DNA of 64,000 nucleotides, taken from contig NZ_VNFK01000004.1 in assembly GCF_007786235.1 (NCBI RefSeq), positions 302,875 to 366,874 on the forward strand. The letters run 5' to 3'. Of the stretch, positions 1 to 8,904 are shown one piece after another. The translations under genes were made by a program, and so were the position numbers. Under the pieces are notes generated by a model that worked only from the letters and a program-made list of their open reading frames with translations, had not been told where the DNA came from and made no database searches. The first letter of the stretch is position 1; every line of letters starts with the position of its first letter. Origin of the DNA: Paenarthrobacter nitroguajacolicus. GTDB lineage: Bacteria > Actinomycetota > Actinomycetes > Actinomycetales > Micrococcaceae.

Positions 1-66
1 GAGTGCCACGTTCGCATCCACTGCATCGCGCTGATCCTGGTCCAGGCTGTCCCAATTGCTTGCCAT
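1..66 (-). CDS. Hypothetical protein, N-terminus only (cut by window edge)
   Basis: On the minus strand an ATG at 66 opens a frame that runs off the left edge. It encodes 22 residues beginning MASNWDSLDQDQRDAVDA, with no stop. A purine-rich GGGGGC lies just upstream of the ATG. It is divergent from the hydrolase gene at 177, with about 110 bases between the two starts. The fragment is too short to assign a family. Confidence 0.5.
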   Translation of the reverse strand, partial: MASNWDSLDQDQRDAVDANVAL

Positions 67-176
67 GCCCCCAGCTTACGGGGCGGGTCCGACACTGAAC
101 CGAGCCACTCGCCGTCGGGGTGCCTCTAGCCAAACATCCGAACCGTCACGATAGGCTCAGTACAAAGGAGGGCGCA

Positions 177-998
177 ATGTTGCGGCACAAGTACAGCTAC
201 GGCGAACACCCCAGTCAGTGGGGCGAACTCTTCATACCTGAACCAAGCAACGGAAACCATCGCGGCGCATCAGCTGTGGCCGGTGGAATCGCCGTTGTGA
301 TCCATGGCGGCTACTGGCGTTCGCAGTACGGCGCGGAGCTCGGTGAGCCCCTGGCGCGCGACCTTGCCGCGCATGGCATTACCGCTTGGAACCTGGAATA
401 CCGGCGGGCCGGTAACGGCGGTGGTTGGCCCCATACCTTTGAGGACATCCTGGCCGGCATCGACCATCTGTCCGAAATCGCCGGCGAGCACGACCTCCAG
501 CTCGGCAAGGTGGTGGCCCTCGGCCACTCCGCCGGCGGCCATTTGGCTGTCTGGGCTGCGGGCCGGCAGCGGCTCTCGGACATCGGAACGCCCGACGCCG
601 ACCGTCAACTCCAGCGCAGCCCTGAAGATAGCGCTGTGCACCTGACGGGCGTCGTCAGCCAGTCCGGCCTTCTGAACCTCGCCGCCGCGGAGAAACTGAA
701 CCTCAGCAACGGCGCAGTCTGCAATTTGATGGGCGGGGACTCCCATAGATACCCCAAACGGCATAAATACGCCGATCCCATGAGTTTGCTGCCGCTCGAC
801 GTCCCCGTATATGCCGTGCACGCCACGGATGACGAGGACGTTCCTGCGAGCCAGTCCGAAGCGTACGTGGCGGCGGCAACGGCAGCAGGCAGCGCGGCGC
901 AGTTGCTGCGTGTTCCGGGAGACCACTTTGACCTGATCGATCCCAAAGCTGTGGCTTACAAGAAGTGCCGCGAACTGGTGCAACGCCTGCTCTCGTAA
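177..998 (+). CDS. Alpha/beta hydrolase, kynurenine formamidase-like
   Basis: A predicted cytosolic serine hydrolase of 273 residues. The motif HGGYW at about residues 43-47 is the oxyanion-hole signature of the esterase/arylformamidase branch. GHSAGG at about 116-121 holds the nucleophile Ser118. The remaining triad is probably the Asp in HATDDED and the His in GDHFDL near the C-terminus. Arylformamidases of this type hydrolyse N-formylkynurenine in tryptophan breakdown, but no other kynurenine gene is nearby, so the substrate is open. The start at 177 is preferred over GTG at 120 because AAAGGAGGG sits about 6 bases upstream. The gene is followed by a sugar kinase 39 bases later. Confidence 0.8.
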   Translation: MLRHKYSYGEHPSQWGELFIPEPSNGNHRGASAVAGGIAVVIHGGYWRSQYGAELGEPLARDLAAHGITAWNLEYRRAGNGGGWPHTFEDILAGIDHLSEIAGEHDLQLGKVVALGHSAGGHLAVWAAGRQRLSDIGTPDADRQLQRSPEDSAVHLTGVVSQSGLLNLAAAEKLNLSNGAVCNLMGGDSHRYPKRHKYADPMSLLPLDVPVYAVHATDDEDVPASQSEAYVAAATAAGSAAQLLRVPGDHFDLIDPKAVAYKKCRELVQRLLS

Positions 999-1037
999 TC
1001 TGTGGTCCGCCGGGACCGCCTCTGGCAGAGTGGTCCC

Positions 1038-1973
1038 ATGCTGACAGTCATTGGTGAGGCCCTGGTCGACGTCGTTCAACGCCCCTCGGGAATTGAGGCG
1101 CACGTAGGCGGGAGCCCACTCAACGTTGCCGTGGGCCTCGCCAGGCTGGACCACCCGGTGCAGTTCATCGGGCGCTACGGCCGCGACGCCTACGGAGATT
1201 CCGTGGCCGCGCACCTGCGCTCGAGTTCGGTGATGGTGCCGCTTCCGCCGGATGAGAAGCCAACCAGCGTAGCCACTGCGCAGATTGACGACGACGGCGC
1301 CGCCACCTACGCCTTCGATCTCACCTGGGAACTCCCCGGCCTCGCCGGTAGGTTGCCGCTGATGCTGCAGGGCGCCACCTTGCTGCATACAGGTTCCATT
1401 GCCACCGCCTTGGAGCCCGGCGCCGCTGAGGTGCTCGCCGCCGTCGAGCATGCCCACCCGAGCAGCACCATCAGCTTCGATCCCAACTGCCGCCCCAGCA
1501 TCATCACGGACGTTGAGTACGCGCGAACGCAGGCCGAGCGCTTTGTGGTCCTGTCCGACGTCGTGAAGGCTTCCGACGAGGACCTCGAGTGGCTGTATCC
1601 GGACGTTGATCCCACGGAATCCGCGCGCCGGTGGCTGTCCCTGGGCGGCGAGGAAGGACCGGCCCTGGTGGTGGTGACCCGTGGTTCACGCGGGCCGTGG
1701 GGCGTCACAAGGACAGGCGAAACCCAGGTTCCGGCGCCTTCCGTGAACGTCGTGGACACCGTGGGCGCTGGTGATTCGTTCATGGCGGGGCTGCTGTCCG
1801 CGATTGTGGATCACGGGCTGGATGGTGCGCAAAACCGCGAAGCGCTGCGCGCCATGCCCCCTGAAACGCTGGCTGCGATCATGGAGCATGCCAGCCGCGC
1901 CGCAGCCGTGACCGTTTCACGCGCCGGCGCCAACCCGCCCACGCGTGCCGAGCTGAACCACGGGGCTGTGTAA
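1038..1973 (+). CDS. PfkB-family carbohydrate kinase (fructokinase-like)
   Basis: A 311-residue ribokinase/PfkB kinase that would phosphorylate a sugar or nucleoside with ATP. The N-terminus MLTVIGEALVDVV and the GGSPLNVAVGLARLD stretch are the usual substrate-lid region. The C-terminal signature DTVGAGDSF carries the catalytic Asp and anion hole. ATG 1038 is chosen over GTG 1002 because the family begins directly with the LTVIGE strand. The length is normal. It lies downstream of the hydrolase on the same strand. The exact sugar cannot be read from sequence; fructose is the usual annotation for this subgroup. Confidence 0.85.
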   Translation: MLTVIGEALVDVVQRPSGIEAHVGGSPLNVAVGLARLDHPVQFIGRYGRDAYGDSVAAHLRSSSVMVPLPPDEKPTSVATAQIDDDGAATYAFDLTWELPGLAGRLPLMLQGATLLHTGSIATALEPGAAEVLAAVEHAHPSSTISFDPNCRPSIITDVEYARTQAERFVVLSDVVKASDEDLEWLYPDVDPTESARRWLSLGGEEGPALVVVTRGSRGPWGVTRTGETQVPAPSVNVVDTVGAGDSFMAGLLSAIVDHGLDGAQNREALRAMPPETLAAIMEHASRAAAVTVSRAGANPPTRAELNHGAV

Positions 1974-2010
1974 GTCTTCGGGGCTCCGTGAAATTCCAGG
2001 AGCAGGGCGC

Positions 2011-3072
2011 TTAGGCGGCCCCGTGCACGGCGGCCACTTCTTCGCCGGCCTTGACCGGGCCCGGGGGAGTGCCCTTCCCGAACGGGCTTCCGCCCAGCGA
2101 TTCCCGCCCGTGAGCGGTGAGCCATCCGGATGGATCAGGGCCCGCCGGAACGATCTTCGTGGGATTAATGTCCTCGTGCACGATGTAGTAATGCTGTTTG
2201 ATTTGCACGAAGTCGATGGTGTCCCCGAACCCCGGCGTCTGGAACAGGTCCCGTGCATAGGCCCACAACGCCGGCATTTCGCTGAGCTTGTTCCGGTTGC
2301 ATTTGAAGTGTCCGTGATACACGGCGTCGAAGCGCGCCAACGTGGTGAAGAGCCGGACGTCAGCCTCGGTGATGGAGTTACCTACCAGGTATCGCTGGCC
2401 GGTGAGCCGTTCCTCCAACCAGTCCATGGCGTTCCACAACCGGGCGTAGGCGGCATCGTAGGCTTCTTGTGACCCGGCGAAGCCGCATCGGTAGACGCCG
2501 TTGTTGACCTCGGTAAAGACGCGTTTGTTGACCTGGTCGATTTCCTCACGGAGGTGCTCCGGGTACAGCTGGGGTGCGCCGGTGCGGTGGAACTCCGTCC
2601 ACTCCGTGGAGAAGTCCAGCGTGATCTGCGGGTAGTTGTTGGTCACTACCTCGCCGCTGGGGATATCGACAATGGCCGGGACAGTGATTCCGCGGGGGTA
2701 ATCCGGGAAACGGCGGAAGAACGCCTCCTGTAGCCGCTCGATGCCCAGCACGGGATCCTTGCCGCCGGGATCAAGGTCGAAAGTCCAAGAGCGGGCATCG
2801 TGGGTGGGGCCAGGTTGGCCAAGGCTGATGACATCCTCGAGTCCCAGAAGCCGGCGCACAATCACTGTCCGATTGGCCCACGGGCACGCCCGCGCCGCAA
2901 TCAGCCGGTACCGCCCGGGCTCTACGGGCCAACCCGGCTCGCCGTTTGGTCCCGGAGTACCGTCGCGGGTGATGCGGTCCTCGATGTAGTTGGTGTCGCG
3001 GGTGAACTCACCGCCGGTGACGTACGCTCCGCGGGTGCTGTGTTCTTCGACTGCGCTGGTCTTCTCACTCAT
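2011..3072 (-). CDS. Glutathionyl-hydroquinone reductase-like protein (xi-class GST fold)
   Basis: A 353-residue protein of the YqjG/ECM4 family. The thioredoxin-like domain contains ACPWANR, with the catalytic Cys at about 63. The all-alpha C-terminal domain contains the conserved block TEADVRLFTTLARFDAVYHGHFKCN. Family members reduce glutathionyl-hydroquinones to hydroquinones. Actinobacteria of this group generally make mycothiol rather than glutathione, so the physiological thiol may be mycothiol (inference). The gene is monocistronic and convergent with the PfkB kinase; the start has MSEKT with the promoter region facing the HAD gene at 3154. Confidence 0.85.
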   Translation of the reverse strand: MSEKTSAVEEHSTRGAYVTGGEFTRDTNYIEDRITRDGTPGPNGEPGWPVEPGRYRLIAARACPWANRTVIVRRLLGLEDVISLGQPGPTHDARSWTFDLDPGGKDPVLGIERLQEAFFRRFPDYPRGITVPAIVDIPSGEVVTNNYPQITLDFSTEWTEFHRTGAPQLYPEHLREEIDQVNKRVFTEVNNGVYRCGFAGSQEAYDAAYARLWNAMDWLEERLTGQRYLVGNSITEADVRLFTTLARFDAVYHGHFKCNRNKLSEMPALWAYARDLFQTPGFGDTIDFVQIKQHYYIVHEDINPTKIVPAGPDPSGWLTAHGRESLGGSPFGKGTPPGPVKAGEEVAAVHGAA

Positions 3073-3153
3073 TGCCCCAGCCTATGCTCTGGGTTTTGGA
3101 AATGTGGAGGCTATTCCGGGCGCAAACGCCTGTTCGCTCCAACGTAGACTGGC

Positions 3154-3966
3154 ATGATGCGGCTCGTAGCAAGCGATATTGACGGCACTATCCTCGGTCA
3201 CGACGGAAAAATCAGTGATCGGACCATCAAGGCATTCCAGGCATGCCGCGACGCAGGCGTGGAACTCGTCTTCGTCACCGGCCGTCCGCCACGCTGGTTG
3301 TACCCACTCCAGGAACAGCTCGGGCACAGCGGAATCGTGATCTGTTCCAACGGCGCCGTGGTGTGGGACCTCGAAACGGAGAAGGCACTTTCCTCGTGCG
3401 TCCTGGATGCGGAGTCAGTCTTTGAGGCCCGCCGTATCATCAAATCCCTCCGGCCGGATGCCCTGTTCGCCGTCGAGACGTTGACGGGCTTCCAGCTGGA
3501 ACCGGGCTTCATCGAAAACGAAACCAGCGAGCTGCTCGCGGAGTTCACCCCCAAACCGCTGATCGAGACGCTCACAGCGGATGACGCCGTCGTGAAGTTC
3601 CTGGCAATTACCCGCAAAGGTACGCCGGACGAGTTCCTGGCCGAGGTACAGCCGGCTGTTGCCCACCTCGTGTCCACCACGCACTCCGCCCCGCGGACGG
3701 CGATGCTGGAGATGTCCGTTCCGGGCATCAACAAAGCCGTCACCCTCGCCAAGTACGCAGAATCACTGGGGATCGAAGCCGCCGATGTGGTGGCGTTCGG
3801 GGACATGCCCAATGACATCGAAATGCTCCGTTGGGCTGGCCACGGCTACGCCATGGCCAGCGGACACCCGGAGGCCATCCTCGCCGCCGGCCAGCAGGCA
3901 CCGCACTTCGACGACGACGGCGTGGCCCAGATTCTCGAGGCAAAGCTGACGGAGCAGCGGGTCTAG
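3154..3966 (+). CDS. Cof-type HAD-IIB family phosphatase
   Basis: A 270-residue haloacid-dehalogenase hydrolase. Motif I is DIDGT at about residues 8-12, with nucleophile Asp8 and acid/base Asp10. A motif II threonine lies in FVTGRPP. Motif IV GDMPNDIEML near residue 215 supplies the Mg ligands, and the C2b-type cap lies between them. The family dephosphorylates sugar phosphates, nucleotides or flavin precursors. The start is ambiguous between two adjacent ATG codons at 3154 and 3157. The gene ends 6 bases before the convergent membrane methyltransferase gene. Confidence 0.85.
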   Translation: MMRLVASDIDGTILGHDGKISDRTIKAFQACRDAGVELVFVTGRPPRWLYPLQEQLGHSGIVICSNGAVVWDLETEKALSSCVLDAESVFEARRIIKSLRPDALFAVETLTGFQLEPGFIENETSELLAEFTPKPLIETLTADDAVVKFLAITRKGTPDEFLAEVQPAVAHLVSTTHSAPRTAMLEMSVPGINKAVTLAKYAESLGIEAADVVAFGDMPNDIEMLRWAGHGYAMASGHPEAILAAGQQAPHFDDDGVAQILEAKLTEQRV

Positions 3967-3971
3967 CGTCG

Positions 3972-4895
3972 TCAGACGCGGGGAATCCAGCAGCGCACCG
4001 TATCGCGGTATTGCTGGAACTCGGTTCCAAACCGTTTTTCCAAGTCTGCTTCTTCCAGTGGCCGGACGGCATAATTCCACAGCAGCGAACCGATCATCGC
4101 GTACGCGACCACGAGCCATGACCCCAGGATGAGGCCCACTCCTACGCCTTGGGTGATGCCGGCGACAGCCATCGGATTGCGAACCCAGCGATACGGGCCG
4201 GCGACAACCAACCGGTTGGGCATGGCGGATGGCAGGGGCGTTCCACTGCCCCGGGACGCCATGGTCACCGCCGAAGCGACCCCAAGAACGCTGGCCAGCA
4301 CCAGAAGCGTGGCGCCCGCCGTGGCAGCGAACGGCGGAACAGGCAGGGACACCAGCCATCGAATTTCCAGCCACGATATGAGCAGTGGGACAGCGACGAG
4401 GAAGAAACCCCAGAACAGGATCATCTGCCCGATGGTCGCGCTCACGTGTGTAGTTGCCGGACGGTTCGCGGCAGCGGAGCGGAATGCGAAGGGCCCACGG
4501 ACGATCCATTCCGTGGGAACCCGACCCAGCAGGACGAAGCAGAGCGCAAGGCCTGAGCAAGCGGCGGCGGCAATCATCATCAGGACGCCCAAGCCCGCTT
4601 CGGTAGTGATCGTGGCGTAGAGGGCCAGCGCGGCGGCTACCAAGGCCGTCCATCCTGAAGCCACCACAGCAGCGGCCTTCACACCAAGGGCCGCCAGGGC
4701 CGAACCCAGCACGAACAGCGGAACGTCGAGGGCGGCCACAGCGATGGGGTCGAGGCTTCCGAGGGTGGCTGTGCGGACCGCGGGCGATAAGAAGACGGCA
4801 ATCCACCAAGCCATCCCGGAGATCGCCTGTGTTGCGAAGTAGGCCCGTCCCCAACGGTGCAACTGCGTCCCCGCAGGTGGGGCCGCAGGTGTCAC
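3972..4895 (-). CDS. Integral-membrane isoprenylcysteine/phospholipid methyltransferase-like protein
   Basis: A 307-residue protein with about seven hydrophobic segments. The C-terminal third has the ICMT/PEMT-type pattern PYRWVRNPMAVAG, then a long hydrophobic helix, then EEADLEKRFG and the YRDTV-W-IPR end. This is the SAM-binding signature of membrane methyltransferases; the acceptor is unknown. It overlaps the upstream NAD-binding protein by 4 bases (ATGA, 4892-4895), so the two are likely translationally coupled. Confidence 0.75.
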   Translation of the reverse strand: MTPAAPPAGTQLHRWGRAYFATQAISGMAWWIAVFLSPAVRTATLGSLDPIAVAALDVPLFVLGSALAALGVKAAAVVASGWTALVAAALALYATITTEAGLGVLMMIAAAACSGLALCFVLLGRVPTEWIVRGPFAFRSAAANRPATTHVSATIGQMILFWGFFLVAVPLLISWLEIRWLVSLPVPPFAATAGATLLVLASVLGVASAVTMASRGSGTPLPSAMPNRLVVAGPYRWVRNPMAVAGITQGVGVGLILGSWLVVAYAMIGSLLWNYAVRPLEEADLEKRFGTEFQQYRDTVRCWIPRV

Positions 4896-5758
4896 GGGTG
4901 CCGCACGCCCTGGCCGGACAGCAGGGCGCGATACCCCTCTTTGTAGGTGGGGAAAGTGAGTTCAAAGCCCGTCGCCCTCAAGCGGGAATTCGAGCAGCGT
5001 TTGTCACCGGGGCCAGCGTCGGACGCGCCGCCAGGTGCCGCCGTCGGGGGTTCCGGGCAACCCATCTCAGAGGCGAGGAACCGCATGACTTCGCCCATTT
5101 CGGCAGCGTGATCGTCAACGCCCACGTACACCGGATCCGGGACCTGATCCATGGTGGTGAGGTGGACGATCATGGCCGCAGCATCGTCCCTGTGGACACG
5201 GTTCGTGTGCCGGGGCTGGGCCGGAATGACGGCTTGGCCCGTTCTGACTTGGTCGATCAGGCGGGTGCGTCCGGGTCCGTAGATCCCGCCGAGCCGGAGG
5301 GAGATTGGCTGCGTACCCGTTCTGCGAGTCCGGGCGAACAGCAGCTCCTCGGCCTCCACCAACACCTTGCCGCTGAACCGAGTGGGCTCCGTTGGCGTCG
5401 ACTCGTCCACAACGGCCCCACCGGAGTCCTTGTACACGGCCGTGGACGAAACGAAGAGGACCCGACGCGGCTCTATGGACTGCCGCTCCAGCGCGTCCAG
5501 CACGTTCTTCACGCCGTTCAGGTACGCCGCGCGATAGGCCTCTTCAGTGGAGGCATCGGCAGCGACGGCCACCACCACAATGTCCACATCCGCGGGTAAC
5601 TCCGGGAGCTCCACGGCGAGGTCCGCGTAGACGCCACGGATTTCCGGAGGCAGCTTTTCGGGGGAACGGCGCAAGCCCACAACCTGGTGGCCTGCCGCAG
5701 CGAAGCGAAGCCCGGCTTCCGTTCCAAGGTCGCCGCATCCGGCAATCAACACAGTCAT
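4892..5758 (-). CDS. NAD(P)-dependent SDR-like oxidoreductase/epimerase (YeeZ-type)
   Basis: A 288-residue Rossmann protein. The start MTVLIAGCGDLGTEAG carries the dinucleotide loop G-x-G-x-x-G at the very N-terminus, which fixes the start at 5758 rather than at an ATG at 5944. An extended-SDR body follows, with VSSTAVY (active Ser/Tyr region) and an RLGGIYGPGR block. Family members are annotated as NAD(P)H-binding proteins of unknown substrate. It is the first gene of a two-gene unit with the membrane methyltransferase. Confidence 0.75.
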   Translation of the reverse strand: MTVLIAGCGDLGTEAGLRFAAAGHQVVGLRRSPEKLPPEIRGVYADLAVELPELPADVDIVVVAVAADASTEEAYRAAYLNGVKNVLDALERQSIEPRRVLFVSSTAVYKDSGGAVVDESTPTEPTRFSGKVLVEAEELLFARTRRTGTQPISLRLGGIYGPGRTRLIDQVRTGQAVIPAQPRHTNRVHRDDAAAMIVHLTTMDQVPDPVYVGVDDHAAEMGEVMRFLASEMGCPEPPTAAPGGASDAGPGDKRCSNSRLRATGFELTFPTYKEGYRALLSGQGVRHP

Positions 5759-5894
5759 GTCCCTAGTCTGGCAGTTCCAGACTGTCACCGACTTCCCAGA
5801 CTCCATACAACCGGCGTTCACATTGCAACCGTAGGCTTCCAGCCAAGGGACCCGTTCGCATCGTGTCTTACAAGTCGGATTTGCAGGGGTAATC

Positions 5895-6143
5895 ATGGCC
5901 AAGCGCAGGATCAACGATTTCAACACCGCTCCTTTGCGGCGCATCGAACCGGATCACCACTGGCGTTCGCTGCGCCAAGGCGACAGGGTCAGCGTCACGC
6001 TCACGCCGGGGTACGAATCGGCTGGCGTAGTTGACGCCGTCACCGGCGATGCCACCGCCGTTTGGGTGGAGCTCGACGGCGGTCGCGGCCGGACGCTGGT
6101 TCATGTCAGCGACGGCGTGGCGATAGTCCCGCACGAGGCCTGA
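5895..6143 (+). CDS. Small conserved hypothetical protein (82 aa)
   Basis: An 82-residue soluble protein, MAKRRINDFN at the start, followed by a run of beta-prone sequence (GDRVSVTLTPGYESAGVVDAV). It has no signal peptide or membrane segment. It reads like a small SH3-like or Kow-like beta barrel, but no named family was recognised. A weak GCAGGGG Shine-Dalgarno lies about 7 bases upstream. The glycerophosphodiesterase gene starts 39 bases later on the same strand. Confidence 0.6.
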   Translation: MAKRRINDFNTAPLRRIEPDHHWRSLRQGDRVSVTLTPGYESAGVVDAVTGDATAVWVELDGGRGRTLVHVSDGVAIVPHEA

Positions 6144-6181
6144 CGCCCTTCATTGGGGTGCTGGTCCGCTACGCTACGGGT

Positions 6182-6961
6182 GTGACGCTGCCCTATTTCC
6201 TCCGCAAGGACGGTTCAGTGGGTCCTTTGGCCTTCGCGCACCGTGGTTTCTCTTTGGATGGCCTGGAGAATTCCATGGGTGCCTTCAGGGCTGCGGCGGA
6301 ACTCGGGACCGTGCACCTTGAAACGGACGTCCACACCACGTCGGACGGCGTGCTACTGGTCTTCCACGACTCCTCCTTGGACCGCGTGACGGATTCCGTG
6401 GGCAAGATCGCGGAGCTGACAGCCGCCGAGGTGGCCACGGCCCGCATCGGCGGGGTGGAACCTGTTCCGACCTTCGATGAGCTGGTTTCAGCGCTGCCGG
6501 ACGCCCGGCTGAACCTGGATATCAAGGACTGGAATTCGGTGGGCTCGATGGCCGAGGCCATTGAGCGGCACGGGATCCATGATCGCGTCCTGGTCACCAG
6601 CTTCTCGGACAGGCGCCGCCGGGCAGTCCTGTCCAAGCTGTCTCGTCGCGTGGCTTCCTCAGCCGGCAGTTCGCTCACTGCGTTCTTTGTTCTTCTTGGT
6701 CCCCTGCTTCCGGTTCCATGGGCGCGAAGGCTGCTTGCCGGCGTCGACGTTTTCCAAGTTCCCGTGCGCTACGGCAGGTTCCGTGTGGTGACCCCGGGAT
6801 TCATCCGCCGTGCCCATCGCCTGAACAGGCAGGTGCATGTATGGACCATCAACGATCCTGCCGAAATGGAGCGTCTGCTGGATCTGGGCGTGGACGGAAT
6901 CGTGTCCGACCGCTTGGACCTCCTCAAGGAGGTCCTGATCCGTCGAGGCCAGTGGGTCTAG
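6182..6961 (+). CDS. Glycerophosphodiester phosphodiesterase
   Basis: A 259-residue GDPD-family TIM barrel that splits glycerophosphodiesters to glycerol-3-phosphate and an alcohol. The motifs are AHRGF (catalytic His), LENSMGAF (Glu-Asn), LETDVHTTSDGVLLVFHD (metal ligands and second His) and LNLDIKD; the barrel closes with VWTINDPAEMERLLDLGVDGIVSD. GTG 6182 is chosen because the family starts shortly before the HRG motif and upstream sequence overlaps the preceding gene. No signal peptide is seen, so it is probably cytosolic. Confidence 0.85.
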   Translation: MTLPYFLRKDGSVGPLAFAHRGFSLDGLENSMGAFRAAAELGTVHLETDVHTTSDGVLLVFHDSSLDRVTDSVGKIAELTAAEVATARIGGVEPVPTFDELVSALPDARLNLDIKDWNSVGSMAEAIERHGIHDRVLVTSFSDRRRRAVLSKLSRRVASSAGSSLTAFFVLLGPLLPVPWARRLLAGVDVFQVPVRYGRFRVVTPGFIRRAHRLNRQVHVWTINDPAEMERLLDLGVDGIVSDRLDLLKEVLIRRGQWV

Positions 6962-7022
6962 GTAGTCCGCTGAGCTCCCGCGACATGGCATTTGATGATA
7001 GTTCCAAGCACTCACATTGGCA

Positions 7023-8849
7023 TTAAGTGTCATCCCGGCGGAGCTGGCAGGCCCGGATCCTCTCGAGGTCGAACTTGGGGCTGCGATCGAACGTGAAGAT
7101 GCCGTTCTTCTCCTGGAAGACATCCGTCAGCTGCGTGTAGCAGTACCCAAACATGTCCGGATTATCCAGCAGGACGCCACAGAGTCCCTCGAAGCGGGCG
7201 TAGAACTCCTCTTCGCTGCTGACGCGCTGGCCGTAGCCCCAGGAACTTTCGACGTCGGTGCCGGCCGCCTCTGCTGCCTGGCGGGCTTCAGTCTCGTTCC
7301 ACCAAATGCCGCCGAATTCGGAGACGAAGTACGGCTGGCCGCCGTAGGGCACTGAGTACTCCTCGCCGTCGTCCTTGCGGTTGATGTACGGCTTTCCCTC
7401 GGCCAGTCCCTGCTGCTCGATGCGGAAACGCTCGGGGTCCTGCTCGTAGGAGTGGGAGTCGTAGATGTCGGTCTCACGAATCCTATGGGCATAACCGGAA
7501 GCGTCTATGACTGGCCGGGTGGGGTCAGCGAGCTTGGTGGCGAGGAACATCGCCTGGGTGACGTCGTCCAGTACGGTGATGTGGTCGTGCAGGACCTGGT
7601 GGGTTTCGTTGAGGGGACACCAGCCGATGATGGACGGGTGGTTGACGTCGCGCTGCAGTACCTCCAACCATTGGGCCACGAAACTCGCCGTGGGTTTCTG
7701 GTTGTGGCCTATGGTGCCGCCACCGGATACTCCCCAATCGCCGAACTCGCCCCACACCAGGTACCCGAGCCGGTCCGCGTGATAAAGAAAGCGCTCCTCG
7801 AAGACCTTTTGGTGCAGGCGGGCGCCGTTGAACCCGGCAGCCATGGAGAGCTCAATGTCCTTGATCAACGCGGCCTCATCGGGCGAGGTCATCAAGGACT
7901 CCGGCCAGTAGCCCTGGTCCAGGACCAGCCGCTGGAACACGGCCTTGCCGTTGATGCGGACCACCTTGCCGTCCAAGGCCACTGATCGCACGGCTGCGTA
8001 ACTGCTGACGCGGTCCACAACGTGGCCGGAACCGTCACGCACAGTGACTTCGAGGTCATAGAGGAAGGGATCCTCAATGGACCAGGGGCGGAGAGTCTCG
8101 GCCGGGATGTTGAGCTGGAGTGATGGGGTGAGGTCCAGATCGGCACGCGCCGACGCTTGGATCCTTTCAGCGTCCCCGGTGAGGACCGCAGAAACCGTGT
8201 GCCCGGTCCGGTTCCGGCTGATAGGCACTTCCAGTGTGATGCTGGAGGCTGCCAGATTGGGGGTCATGCGGAGGCGCTTGATGTAGACCTCGGGTATGGC
8301 CTCCATCCACACCGTCTGCCAGATCCCAGTGGTGCGTGTGTACTGGCAATGAGTGTTGTTGTACCAGGTTGCCTGCTTGCCGCGGGCCTGCATCTCATGC
8401 CGCGAGTCCCGCGCCCGGACCACGATCACAGCGTCCGCTCCAGGTTCCACCACTCCGCCCAAATCCGCGGTAAACGGCGTGAACCCGCCTCGATGCCGCG
8501 CAACCTCAACACCGTTCACCCACACGGTGGCGTCGTGGTCCACTGCGCCGAAGTGAAGCAGCACGTTGTGTCCGGCCCATTCCTGGGGGATGGACACTGT
8601 CCGGCGATACCAAACGGCTTCCATGAAGTCGACGTGCTCAATCCCGGAAAGCGCCGATTCAGGCGCGAACGGGACCAGTATCTCGCTGTTGAGTTCGCGG
8701 GTGGGGAGCCCGCGCTCCCAACCGGAGTCGCCGGCGTCGATCTCAAAACCCCAGGTGCCGTTGAGGTTCATCCACTTCTCGCGGACCAGCTGAGGGCGGG
8801 GGTGCTCGGGCTTGGGCATGGTGGAGGTCACATTTTGGCTCACACTCAA
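7023..8849 (-). CDS. Glycoside hydrolase family 2 protein (beta-galactosidase/glucuronidase-like)
   Basis: A 608-residue GH2 enzyme with the usual three-part layout: an N-terminal jelly-roll (about residues 20-185, with WVNGVEV), an immunoglobulin-like domain (to about 290) and a TIM barrel. The acid/base is Glu415 in GWCPLNETH and the nucleophile is Glu511 in YFVSEFGG. There is no secretion signal, so it likely acts on imported oligosaccharides. It is much shorter than LacZ and closer to compact actinobacterial GH2 proteins of unproven specificity. It is divergent from the D-2-hydroxyacid dehydrogenase gene, with 55 bases between the starts. Confidence 0.85.
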   Translation of the reverse strand: MSVSQNVTSTMPKPEHPRPQLVREKWMNLNGTWGFEIDAGDSGWERGLPTRELNSEILVPFAPESALSGIEHVDFMEAVWYRRTVSIPQEWAGHNVLLHFGAVDHDATVWVNGVEVARHRGGFTPFTADLGGVVEPGADAVIVVRARDSRHEMQARGKQATWYNNTHCQYTRTTGIWQTVWMEAIPEVYIKRLRMTPNLAASSITLEVPISRNRTGHTVSAVLTGDAERIQASARADLDLTPSLQLNIPAETLRPWSIEDPFLYDLEVTVRDGSGHVVDRVSSYAAVRSVALDGKVVRINGKAVFQRLVLDQGYWPESLMTSPDEAALIKDIELSMAAGFNGARLHQKVFEERFLYHADRLGYLVWGEFGDWGVSGGGTIGHNQKPTASFVAQWLEVLQRDVNHPSIIGWCPLNETHQVLHDHITVLDDVTQAMFLATKLADPTRPVIDASGYAHRIRETDIYDSHSYEQDPERFRIEQQGLAEGKPYINRKDDGEEYSVPYGGQPYFVSEFGGIWWNETEARQAAEAAGTDVESSWGYGQRVSSEEEFYARFEGLCGVLLDNPDMFGYCYTQLTDVFQEKNGIFTFDRSPKFDLERIRACQLRRDDT

Positions 8850-8904
8850 AAACCTAACGTGAGATGGTGTTCAGTACCACCAGTCGCCGCGGGAGGAGAT
8901 TGAC

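Noticed and set aside
270..1457. Long minus-strand open frame opposite the hydrolase and kinase genes
   Set aside because: It spans two genes with clear catalytic motifs on the plus strand and has composition typical of the antisense of GC-rich codons; no motif of its own.
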